Notes: generated by a model not told the origin, from the sequence alone. A stretch of DNA of 11,353 bases from Chersky-822 sp035553055 (GCA_035553055.1 DATNEK010000091.1:1-11353); one strand, 5' to 3'; positions 1 to 6,483 are shown, numbered from the stretch's first letter. Numbers and translations are program-made.

Positions 1-103
1 TTATGCCCGGGGCTCATGGGTCCCTTCCTACCGCGCCCGCGCGGCCCGCGCTGACGCTGGCAGCCGCTCCGCCGCGGGCCCGCCGGACCGGCCGCTCCGG
101 CGA

Positions 104-120
104 GCCGGGCACCACCCGGT
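104..120 (-). terminator. possible terminator hairpin after the K+ transporter gene
   Basis: A 5-bp GC stem (CCGGG at 105-109 with CCCGG at 115-119, 5-base loop, plus a flanking G-T wobble) lies about 16 bases past the stop codon of the minus-strand transporter gene. There is no T-run, which is common in high-GC actinobacteria but leaves the call weak. The rest of 1-135 is very GC-rich and I see no gene in it. Confidence 0.3.
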
Positions 121-135
121 CAGCGGTGTCCCGCG

Positions 136-2610
136 TCAGGATTCCTTCCCAGCGGGCGCCGATCCTCCCCCGGGTGACAGCAGTTCGTAGGCGGGGTTGA
201 TCATCACGACCGCGCGACCGCGAGAGCCAACCTGCCCGGTCAGCCGCACCTTCGCTCCAGGGTCGAGTCCCGGTATGTAGGACCGGCCGTAAAACATCGC
301 GGTGAGCTGGCCGGTTGAGTCAATGATCTCGCAGGCCAGTACCGTGTTGCGTTCGACCGGCATGATCTCGACGGCGTGCACCCGCCCCTCAACGGTGGCG
401 CGGCCGCGCTTGGGCAGGCTGCCGATCGGCACAGCTCCGGCCTGCGGAACCGGACGGTTGTATTCGAGCGCGTCAGAGGCGGTCGCCGGAGGCGGTTCCA
501 CCGCCTCGGCCGCCGCCTTCAGCGTTGATCGGGTTCGTTCGCCGGTATCGCTGACCTCGGGTTGCGCCGGCTCGGCCGTCGCCGTCACGGTTGCCCGATC
601 CGCCCGCTCGCGTTCCTTCGTGATCAGGATCTCCACCCGGCTCCGGACGTCGAACGGCACGATCGTCGCCGCTGCGTGCGGTATCTGGCTGACAACGCTG
701 GCGATCTTGTCAGCGGTGCGGTCGTGCAGCAGTCGGCCGAGCAGAGGGGTATAGCTGCGCCGCGGCAGCACGGCGGTGACGCCGACACCGGGCAGCAGCG
801 CCTCGGCCTGCACCATCTCGGCCGCCGCCCGCGCGATCCGCCGGTCGGGGCAGTCAACCAGGTCAAGGGCCACGCCAGTGGTGGCGCGGAGCCAGTCCTG
901 CCGCAACCTGGCCGCCTGAGCGCTGTCGAGCACGAAGTGCACAGCGCGCAGGCTGGTCGGCCGCAGGCTCCGCGCGTACCTGAGCCCGGCAAGCGTGGCC
1001 AGGTCAAAGGCGTCAACGAAGACATAGACGGTCCGCCGCGAGTAGGTGGGCGGGGTTGACTCAGGCTCGGCCTGCTTGCGCCTGGCCTCGATGCGCTCGA
1101 GCACTTCGGCTTCCATCCGGTACTCACGATTGACCCGGATCAGCACGAACACCAGCACCGGGAACACGACGACCACCACCCAGGCGCCTTCGGTGAACTT
1201 CACGACCGCGAAGATCAGTACGACCAGGCCGGTGTAGACAGCCCCGATCAGGCTGATCACGAAGTGCCGCCGCCAATGGCGCGCCTTGCGTCGTATGTGG
1301 AATCTAGCCATCCCGAAACCGGCCATGCAGAACCCCGTGAACACGCCGATCGCGTAGAACGGTATGAGCCCGTTGACGTTGGCGCCGACTACGATCAGGA
1401 GGATCAGTGAGACCACCGTGAGTGTGATGATCCCGTTCGAGAACACCAGCCGGTGACCGCGCTTGGTGAGTTGCCTGGGCAAGAACGAGTCCTCGGCGAC
1501 GAAGTTGGCGAGGAAGGGGAAGCCGGAGAAACTGGTGTTGCCGCCGGTGAACAAGATCGCGGCGGTTCCCGCCTGGACGGCGACGAACCCGATGGTGCCC
1601 AGCACGCTGTTACCGAAGACCAGCTTGGCCTCCTGAGCTAGCACCGTCGGCACCCCTGTGACGTTCGGTACGGTGTGCATCACGTGCGCCAGCCACGAGA
1701 TCCCGGCGATCAGGAACGCGACGATCGATCCCTGGATCATGAGCACCTGCCGTGCGTTGCGGCCCTCAGGCGGCCGCAACGCGCTCACCGCGTTGGAAAC
1801 GGCCTCGATACCGGTCAGCGAGGATCCGCCGTTAGCGAACGCTCTGAGCAGCACGAAAATTGAGACGAATGCGAGGAGGCTAGACCCTGGATGGCCGTCG
1901 CACCCGTTGCACCACGCCCCCTTCCCTACCGGCGCTGGCGGGAGGCTGGCGAAGAACTCGCGGTATAGCCCGACCAAGATCATGATGCCGACCGTGCCAG
2001 AGAACAAGTAGGTTGGCAGCGCGAAAGTTCGGCCGGCCTCCCTGATGCCGCGGAGGTTGCCGTAGCACATGATCAAGATGGCGACGATCGAGATGCCAAG
2101 CAGCAACTCCTTTTGCTGCGCCGACGTCAGGCTAGGAATCGCTGACACGATGGCCGCGCTGCCCGCCGCGGTCTGGACGGCTACCGTGACGACATAATCG
2201 ATCAGCAGCGCCACGGCCGCGACCTGGGCGATCCGCGGGCCGAAGTTGTCCCGCGCCACGACGTAGGAGCCTCCGGCTCTGGTGTAAACGGACACGACCT
2301 CGCGGTAGAGCAAGACGACGATGACGATGCCCGCGAGCACCACGCCCGTCATGGGGATCAGCAGCGTGAACGCTGCCGCGTAGCCAAGGAACCGGGTGAG
2401 CTCGATGAGGATTTCCTCCGAGCCATAGGCAGCGGAAGATATTCCGTCGCAGGACAGCACGCCGAGCGCGAGCGGCTTGGACAGCCGCTCTTCGCCGAGC
2501 TGCTCGTTGACCAGGGGCGGGCCGAGCAGCCGACGTTTGATTGCGTAACCGAGGCTCTCGGCTACGTAGTCCTGGCCACTAGGCAGCCCGACCTCTTTGC
2601 CAGCCGCCAC
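136..2610 (-). CDS. KimA/KUP-like potassium (APC-fold) transporter with C-terminal OB-fold domain
   Basis: 824-residue inner-membrane protein. Residues about 45-490 form a 12-segment APC-fold transporter close to the KimA (YdaO) proton-coupled K+ importers. KimA hallmarks are visible: D55 and Y62 in the LSCDGISSAAYGSEE segment, D138/Y139, T266/E269 and Y419. These match, as I recall, the K+-site residues D36/Y43, D117/Y118, T230/E233 and Y377 of Bacillus KimA. The residue matching S125 appears to be Q146. Residues 525-665 are a cytosolic USP-like alpha/beta domain, the part that in KimA dimerises and binds c-di-AMP. After a charged linker (666-725), residues 726-812 form a small OB-fold resembling the stand-alone actinobacterial OB-fold proteins found near trk potassium genes. 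KimA itself is about 600 residues, so the OB-fold is an extra module. The start is GTG at 2610, preceded by GGAGGAGG (2618-2625) with 7-base spacing. Many databases would call this simply 'APC family permease'; K+ as substrate is inferred from homology. Confidence 0.88.
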   Translation of the reverse strand: MAAGKEVGLPSGQDYVAESLGYAIKRRLLGPPLVNEQLGEERLSKPLALGVLSCDGISSAAYGSEEILIELTRFLGYAAAFTLLIPMTGVVLAGIVIVVLLYREVVSVYTRAGGSYVVARDNFGPRIAQVAAVALLIDYVVTVAVQTAAGSAAIVSAIPSLTSAQQKELLLGISIVAILIMCYGNLRGIREAGRTFALPTYLFSGTVGIMILVGLYREFFASLPPAPVGKGAWCNGCDGHPGSSLLAFVSIFVLLRAFANGGSSLTGIEAVSNAVSALRPPEGRNARQVLMIQGSIVAFLIAGISWLAHVMHTVPNVTGVPTVLAQEAKLVFGNSVLGTIGFVAVQAGTAAILFTGGNTSFSGFPFLANFVAEDSFLPRQLTKRGHRLVFSNGIITLTVVSLILLIVVGANVNGLIPFYAIGVFTGFCMAGFGMARFHIRRKARHWRRHFVISLIGAVYTGLVVLIFAVVKFTEGAWVVVVVFPVLVFVLIRVNREYRMEAEVLERIEARRKQAEPESTPPTYSRRTVYVFVDAFDLATLAGLRYARSLRPTSLRAVHFVLDSAQAARLRQDWLRATTGVALDLVDCPDRRIARAAAEMVQAEALLPGVGVTAVLPRRSYTPLLGRLLHDRTADKIASVVSQIPHAAATIVPFDVRSRVEILITKERERADRATVTATAEPAQPEVSDTGERTRSTLKAAAEAVEPPPATASDALEYNRPVPQAGAVPIGSLPKRGRATVEGRVHAVEIMPVERNTVLACEIIDSTGQLTAMFYGRSYIPGLDPGAKVRLTGQVGSRGRAVVMINPAYELLSPGGGSAPAGKES

Positions 2611-2784
2611 GATTGTGCCTCCTCCGCTCAGCCCTGGCGCACATGACGCCGCGACGTGGCCTTCATACCATCGTGACCTGACTGCCGCGAAAACCGGGCA
2701 GGTTCTGACAGTGTTCTCAGCGGGGTTCTTCCCGTCCGCTGGGTAGGAGAACGGCTAGCGGCACAGCAGAAAGGCTGCGTTGAC
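2611..2784. promoter_or_regulatory. divergent promoter region between the K+ transporter and MgtE-like genes
   Basis: The 174-bp gap must hold both divergent promoters. The transporter's Shine-Dalgarno GGAGGAGG is at 2618-2625 (minus strand). AGAAAGG at 2768-2774 sits 10 bases before the ATG at 2785. No convincing -35/-10 pair stands out on either strand. Three GTTCT direct repeats at 2702, 2713 and 2725 lie about one helical turn apart. I see no M-box or c-di-AMP (ydaO) riboswitch here. Confidence 0.55.
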
Positions 2785-4089
2785 ATGACCGCTGATACCG
2801 CGGCGCCTGAAGCCAGTAGCGAGCGGGTCCTGCACCTGTCCGAGCTCGTCGGCCGCCCGATCACCGATCGCAAGGGCGAGTCGATCGGCCGCCTCGCCGA
2901 CGTGATCGTGCGGCTGCGCGGTGCCGATAAGCCGATGGTCACTGGCCTCGTCGCCTCTGTCGGTGGTCGTGATGTGTTCGTGCCTTTCGAGCAGGCCACC
3001 GGCTTCGACGGTGAGGTGCTCAAGCTGTCGAGTGCCAGGCTCGACCTGCGTAGGTTCGAGCGAAGGGACGGCGAGGTGCTGCTGCGTGCCGACGTGCTCG
3101 GGCACCGGCTGATCGACGTGCCGTCGGCGCACCTGATCAAGGCGGTCGACCTCCAGCTGCGCGGCCACGGCAACGACTGGGTGCTCGACGGCGTCGACAC
3201 CCACCGTCGCGCGCGCGGTCTCCTGCGGCTGATGTCGCCCGGCGAAGTCGGCGCGCACCAGTTCGAGGACTGGGCGAATTTCGAGCCGCTGATCGGGCAC
3301 ACGAGCAGCGCGCTGCTGCGCGGTCCGTTCGCGAGGATCAGAAGACTCAAGCCGGCCCAGATCGCCGACCTGCTAGAAGAGGCGTCCAAGGCCGAAGGAA
3401 CCGAGATACTCGGCCAGGTGCACGTCGACCCGGAACTTGAGGCTGACGTCTTCGAGGAGCTCGACGAGGACCTGGCCACCAGGCTGCTAGGCGCCAGGAC
3501 CGACGCGGAGATCGCCGACGTGCTCGCACGGATGCGGGCCGACGACGCGGCCGACGCGATCTCCGAGCTGCCGCAGCGGCGCAGGCAGCCGGTGCTCGAC
3601 CTGCTACCTGCCGGTCAGCGGACCAAGGTGCTGACCTTGATGGGCTTCAACCCGACAAGCGCCGGTGGCCTGATGGGCGTGGACTTCCTCGCCATGTCGG
3701 AAGACGCGGCCGTCGGCGAGGCGCTAACCGCCGTCAGGGATTCGGAGAGCATGCAGCCCGAGGCGCTGACCAGCGTGCACGCGCTCGACGCTGACGGTCG
3801 GCTGTGCGGGGTGGTCAAGCTGGTCACACTGCTCCAGACCGAGCCTGCGACCAGGCTGTCGGACATCTGCGACGACGACCCGGTCAGGATAGGCGCCGAC
3901 ACCGACGTGGTCGACGTGGCCGTGCTGATGAGTGACTACAACCTGATCACCATCCCGGTTGTCGATGAGAACAGGACGATGATCGGCCTGATCACGGTCG
4001 ACGACGTGCTCGAAGTCACGCTGCCTGAGGACTGGCGACGCAGGGAGGCGGCCGAGCCGCCCGACTCGCATCGCGGCAAGCGGGCATGA
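2785..4089 (+). CDS. soluble PRC-barrel / MgtE N-domain / CBS-pair protein
   Basis: 434 residues, no membrane segment. From the N-terminus: a PRC-barrel (about 15-90, with the motif LVGRPITDRKGESIGRLADV), a second degenerate PRC-barrel (about 97-150), an MgtE N-terminal helical superhelix (about 190-293, ending in FNPTSAGGLMG, the counterpart of the family's PxSAGxLM turn), then two CBS motifs (about 297-350 and 357-412). In true MgtE channels the N and CBS domains bind Mg2+ and close the pore when Mg2+ is plentiful. Here the five-helix pore domain is absent and the protein stops after the second CBS. Its TGA overlaps the ATG of the NRAMP-related transporter (ATGA), so the two are translationally coupled. 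The likely role is a cytosolic Mg2+ (or nucleotide) sensor acting on that transporter; this is inference. ATG 2785 is supported by AGAAAGG 10 bases upstream. Confidence 0.9.
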   Translation: MTADTAAPEASSERVLHLSELVGRPITDRKGESIGRLADVIVRLRGADKPMVTGLVASVGGRDVFVPFEQATGFDGEVLKLSSARLDLRRFERRDGEVLLRADVLGHRLIDVPSAHLIKAVDLQLRGHGNDWVLDGVDTHRRARGLLRLMSPGEVGAHQFEDWANFEPLIGHTSSALLRGPFARIRRLKPAQIADLLEEASKAEGTEILGQVHVDPELEADVFEELDEDLATRLLGARTDAEIADVLARMRADDAADAISELPQRRRQPVLDLLPAGQRTKVLTLMGFNPTSAGGLMGVDFLAMSEDAAVGEALTAVRDSESMQPEALTSVHALDADGRLCGVVKLVTLLQTEPATRLSDICDDDPVRIGADTDVVDVAVLMSDYNLITIPVVDENRTMIGLITVDDVLEVTLPEDWRRREAAEPPDSHRGKRA

Positions 4090-5954
4090 CCAAGCCGCCA
4101 GGGGCGGGGTCGGGAGCCGAGGGCTCGCCGCGACCACGCCCACCGCCATCCCAGGCGCCAGCCAAGCCCGCCGCGCCCAAGCCTGCCCCGGCCAAGCCCG
4201 CCGCGGCCGAGCCTGCCGCGCCCAAGCCCGCCGCGGCCGAGCCTGCCGCGCCCAAGCCTGCCCCGGCCAAGCCTGCCGCGCTTAAGCCTGCCGCGCCTAA
4301 GCCTGCCCCGGCTGCGGCCCTGTCGCGGCCATCGGCGGTACTCGACGAAGCGCATCTCGGCGACATCGAAGGGGCGCTCGGCCGCATCAGGCTCAGCGAG
4401 GAGCGGGCGCAGTCAGATGTGAGACGTCGCCTGGTGACGTTCCTGGCGATCGTCGGACCTGGCCTGATCGTGATGGTCGGTGACAACGACGCCGGCGGCG
4501 TCTCGACCTACGCGCAGGCTGGCCAGAACTACGGCTACAGCCTGCTCTGGGTGCTGCTCCTGCTGATCCCCGTGCTGATCGTCAACCAGGAGATGGTGGT
4601 CAGGCTCGGCGCGGTGACCGGCGTCGGCCACGCCAGGCTGATCAACGAGCGATTCGGCAAGTTCTGGGGCTGGTTCAGCGTCGGTGATTTGTTTCTCCTT
4701 AATTTCCTCACGATCGTTACGGAGTTCATCGGCGTCTCGCTGGCGATGAGCTACTTCGGGATAAGCCAATACATTTCCGTCCCAATTGCCGCCGTCATGC
4801 TGGTGGCGATCACGGCGAGCGGTAGTTTCCGGCGCTGGGAGCGTGCGATGTTCGCGTTCATCGGCGCCAGCCTGGTCTTGTTCGTGCCGCTGGCATTCGG
4901 AGTGCGCCCGCATGTCGGCGCGATCGCGCGTCACTTCGTGATACCCAGCATCCAGGGCGGCATCAGCTCGAACGCGGTGCTGCTGATCATCGCGGTCGTC
5001 GGCACGACGGTCGCGCCCTGGCAGCTGTTCTTCCAGCAGTCGAACGTGATCGACAAGCGGATCACGCCGCGCTTCATCCGCTACGAGCGGGCGGACACTT
5101 TCGCGGGCTCGCTGGTTGTGGTCGGGAGCGCGGCAGTGATCCTGGTGGCAACCGTCTACGCGGTGAGCGGAACGGGCCTGGTCGGGCACTTCACCGACGC
5201 GCTCGGCGTAGCCAGGACGTTCGGCGCCAAGAGTGGCCTGCTCGGCGCGGTATTCGCGCTCGTGCTGCTAGACGCCAGCATCATCGGGGCGGCCGCCGTC
5301 ACTTTGTCGACCAGCTACGCGTTCGGCGACGTGTTTAACCTCAAGCACTCGCTGCACCGAAGGTTCTCAGACGCCAAGCCGTTCTATGCCAGCTACACGG
5401 CGATTGTCGTGCTCGCGGCGGCCATCGTGCTGATACCGGGGGCGCCGCTCGGGTTGCTCACGACCGCTGTGCAAGCGCTCGCTGGCGTGCTGCTGCCGAG
5501 CGCCAGCGTGTTCTTGCTGCTGCTGTGCAACGACTGCGAGGTGCTCGGCCCGTGGACCAATGCCCGGTGGCTCAACATCGTGGCCGGGTTGATCGTGGGA
5601 GTCCTGTTGCTGCTATCGGGCACGCTGGTCGTCACGACGTTGTTCCCCGGGGTCAGCGCGGCGGCGGTGGCCGGCTGGCTCGCCGTCGGGCTCGTGGTCG
5701 GCTCGGCGCTCGCGCTCGGCTGGCTCAAGCTGATGTCCGCCCGGCGGGGCCACGGGCCGGTGCGGCCGCCTCGCACGGAATTCGAGCACATGAGCACGGC
5801 CGAGCGAATGCGATGGCGGATGCCGCCGCTCGCGTTGCTGAAGCCGGTGGCCTGGTCGCCGGGCACCAAGCTCGGCGTGCTGCTGTTGCGCGGCTACCTC
5901 GTGGTCTCCGTGCTGCTGCTGATCGTGAAGGCCGTCCAGCTCGGCAGCGGCTGA
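4086..5954 (+). CDS. NRAMP-related divalent-metal (probably Mg2+) transporter with repetitive N-terminal tail
   Basis: 622-residue polytopic inner-membrane protein of the SLC11/NRAMP family, with about 11 hydrophobic segments from residue 113. TM1 reads GDNDAGGVSTYAQAG (132-146), so the canonical DPGN becomes D135-A-G-G. TM6 reads GTTVAPWQLFFQQS (306-319), placing A310 where Mn/Fe transporters have the metal-binding methionine of the MPH motif. NRAMP-related magnesium transporters are known to lack that methionine, so Mg2+ is the likely substrate. The RLGAVTG motif after TM2 is intact. Residues 1-80 are a disordered tail with ten pentapeptide repeats, followed by a short conserved segment (LDEAHLGDIEGALGRI, 86-101) shared with the downstream paralog. 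The ATG overlaps the stop of the MgtE-like gene and has no strong Shine-Dalgarno of its own, so translation probably depends on coupling. I see no ATG or GTG in frame between the repeats and the conserved segment, so the tail is likely translated. Mn2+ or a mixed substrate cannot be excluded. Confidence 0.9.
   Translation: MTKPPGAGSGAEGSPRPRPPPSQAPAKPAAPKPAPAKPAAAEPAAPKPAAAEPAAPKPAPAKPAALKPAAPKPAPAAALSRPSAVLDEAHLGDIEGALGRIRLSEERAQSDVRRRLVTFLAIVGPGLIVMVGDNDAGGVSTYAQAGQNYGYSLLWVLLLLIPVLIVNQEMVVRLGAVTGVGHARLINERFGKFWGWFSVGDLFLLNFLTIVTEFIGVSLAMSYFGISQYISVPIAAVMLVAITASGSFRRWERAMFAFIGASLVLFVPLAFGVRPHVGAIARHFVIPSIQGGISSNAVLLIIAVVGTTVAPWQLFFQQSNVIDKRITPRFIRYERADTFAGSLVVVGSAAVILVATVYAVSGTGLVGHFTDALGVARTFGAKSGLLGAVFALVLLDASIIGAAAVTLSTSYAFGDVFNLKHSLHRRFSDAKPFYASYTAIVVLAAAIVLIPGAPLGLLTTAVQALAGVLLPSASVFLLLLCNDCEVLGPWTNARWLNIVAGLIVGVLLLLSGTLVVTTLFPGVSAAAVAGWLAVGLVVGSALALGWLKLMSARRGHGPVRPPRTEFEHMSTAERMRWRMPPLALLKPVAWSPGTKLGVLLLRGYLVVSVLLLIVKAVQLGSG
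4161..4310 (+). repeat. ten in-frame 15-bp tandem repeats (Ala/Lys/Pro pentapeptides)
   Basis: Ten consecutive 15-bp units resembling GCCAAGCCCGCCGCG fill this stretch without gaps. They encode pentapeptides of the form (A/P/L)-(K/E)-P-A-(A/P), residues 26-75 of the NRAMP-related protein. Most units carry lysine (AKPAA, PKPAP, PKPAA); two carry glutamate (AEPAA). The units differ by a few substitutions and stay in frame. They have no unique spacers, so this is not a CRISPR. The tract is likely prone to slippage and length variation between strains. Confidence 0.93.
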
Positions 5955-5970
5955 GCCTCCGAATTGACTT

Positions 5971-6000
5971 TTGTCCGGTCGATCAGGCATCCTCGATAGT
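5971..6000 (+). promoter_or_regulatory. candidate sigma-A-type promoter of the M-box leader
   Basis: TTGTCC at 5971-5976 (4 of 6 matches to the -35 consensus) and GATAGT at 5995-6000 (4 of 6 to -10) are 18 bases apart. Transcription would start near 6007, just ahead of the M-box aptamer. A better -35 hexamer, TTGACT at 5964-5969, is 25 bases from the same -10 and so is badly spaced. Confidence 0.5.
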
Positions 6001-6012
6001 GGTTCGACAAGG

Positions 6013-6207
6013 ACACCTCGTTCGGTGAGGCGTCTTCACGGACACAGGCCACTGATCCCAACCGTCGAGAGACGCTCCGGATCAGGACACCTCTCCCCGG
6101 CCTAAGGGGTGAGGCCAAGTGGCTGCGCAGGCGAACAATGTCGGCACTCGACCGGCATCGGGTCGCGCTACGCCGTGGAGTGCCAAAGCTCTAACGAGAG
6201 AGGTGCC
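6013..6207 (+). ncRNA. M-box (ykoK) magnesium riboswitch aptamer
   Basis: Recognised from conserved M-box segments in the right order: CTCGTTCGGTGAGGC (6018-6032), the GAGA-capped hairpin CGTCGAGAGACG (6063-6074) enclosed by CTGATCC (6052-6058) pairing with GGATCAG (6079-6085), the GGATCAGGACAC segment, a variable arm with CTCTCCCC pairing to GGGGTGAG, and the 3' signature GTGCCAAAGCTCTA (6180-6192). The closing P1 helix can form between ACCTCGTT (6015-6022) and AACGAG plus GGT (6193-6204). M-boxes fold compactly when Mg2+ is abundant and switch off downstream Mg2+ transport genes. This one stands before the second NRAMP-related transporter, predicting that it imports Mg2+ and is made when Mg2+ is low. 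Confidence 0.93.
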
Positions 6208-6212
6208 TGCCC

Positions 6213-6251
6213 ATGACCTTGGGTGCGCTCCCTCCCGGCCGGGTGTTTTAG
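6213..6251 (+). CDS. possible 12-residue leader peptide just after the M-box
   Basis: ATG at 6213 opens a 12-codon frame, MTLGALPPGRVF, ending at TAG 6249-6251. The purine-rich GAGAGAGG (6196-6203), a plausible Shine-Dalgarno about 9 bases upstream, lies in the 3' strand of the riboswitch's closing helix, so Mg2+ binding could hide it. The peptide has consecutive prolines (CCT CCC, codons 7-8), which slow ribosomes. Its last codons overlap a weak GC hairpin followed by TGTTTTA. The peptide may be a regulatory device rather than a product. An ORF this short can occur by chance. Confidence 0.4.
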   Translation: MTLGALPPGRVF

Positions 6252-6305
6252 CGTGCCGTGCCGCGTGGCTGCACTGCCAGGCGCAGGACCGAAGGGAGGC
6301 GAGTC

Positions 6306-6410
6306 GTGGAACACGATAGACCGGGCCTGGACAGGCCCCATCCGCCGTTTTCCATGCCCGTTCCGGGCACGCGCTCGCGCTCCCGCATTGGCGGCACCAG
6401 GCACGGATAG
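6306..6410 (+). CDS. possible 34-residue leader peptide with strong ribosome binding site
   Basis: GTG at 6306 is preceded by GAAGGGAGG (6291-6299) with 6-base spacing, closer to the ideal Shine-Dalgarno than that of the transporter downstream. The 34-codon frame begins MEHDRPGLDRPHPP and ends at TAG 6408-6410. The early acidic and proline residues recall MgtL-type leader peptides, in which such N-termini destabilise ribosomes at low Mg2+. A strong hairpin (6323-6338) lies inside codons 6-11. I recognise no protein family. The frame differs from that of the transporter, and a stop precedes the transporter's start by 73 bases. Confidence 0.45.
   Translation: MEHDRPGLDRPHPPFSMPVPGTRSRSRIGGTRHG
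6323..6338 (+). other. strong RNA hairpin inside the second leader ORF
   Basis: GGGCCT (6323-6328) pairs perfectly with AGGCCC (6333-6338) around a GGAC loop. No T-run follows directly; GTTTT begins 9 bases later. Ribosomes on the 6306 frame would melt it, so it could report on leader translation. Confidence 0.5.
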
Positions 6411-6483
6411 CTAGCTAGCCGGCCGCGCAGATCGCGTGCCCCCCGGATCCCGTGTCGCCGCGGGTGAAAAGGGGCTCATTGTC

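Larger units (their letters stand above)
6208..6483 (+). promoter_or_regulatory. long expression platform between M-box and transporter
   Basis: The 276-base stretch from the aptamer to the transporter's ATG holds no long gene. It contains two candidate short ORFs (6213-6251 and 6306-6410), the weak hairpin CCC-GGCC-GGG (6234-6243) followed by TGTTTTA, a strong 6-bp hairpin (6323-6338), a 5-bp hairpin TGCCC/GGGCA (6355-6369), TAG stops in all three frames at 6408-6418, and a possible pairing of GCCCC (6438-6442) with GGGGC (6471-6475) that would hide the transporter's Shine-Dalgarno AAAAGGGG (6467-6474). No clean intrinsic terminator is visible, so Rho-dependent or translational control is more likely. 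Confidence 0.6.

Noticed and set aside
3..200. 65-codon plus-strand frame at the window start
   Set aside because: Pro/Ala/Arg-rich, overlaps the 3' end of the K+ transporter gene on the other strand, no ribosome binding site can be judged at the edge and no motif is seen.
2611..2784. c-di-AMP (ydaO) riboswitch before the KimA-like gene, as in Bacillus
   Set aside because: I see no conserved ydaO segments in the gap, which also has little room next to the divergent gene.
2628..3479. 283-codon minus-strand frame opposite the MgtE-like gene
   Set aside because: Ser/Arg-rich low-complexity translation opposite clear PRC-barrel and MgtE_N coding; shadow frame.
4161..4310. CRISPR or non-coding satellite
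   Set aside because: The 15-bp units are contiguous with no spacers, and all keep one reading frame within the NRAMP-related gene.
6119..6319. 66-codon plus-strand frame overlapping the riboswitch
   Set aside because: It runs through conserved M-box structure, starts at a GTG inside the aptamer and has no family resemblance.
6001..6480. yybP-ykoY manganese riboswitch before an NRAMP gene
   Set aside because: The conserved segments and helix order are those of the M-box; no paired yybP-ykoY loop motifs were found.
6436..6483. GTG at 6436 as start of the second NRAMP-related gene
   Set aside because: No ribosome binding site before it, whereas ATG 6484 has AAAAGGGG 9 bases upstream; the added residues are not shared with the paralog and lie in the likely regulatory structure.
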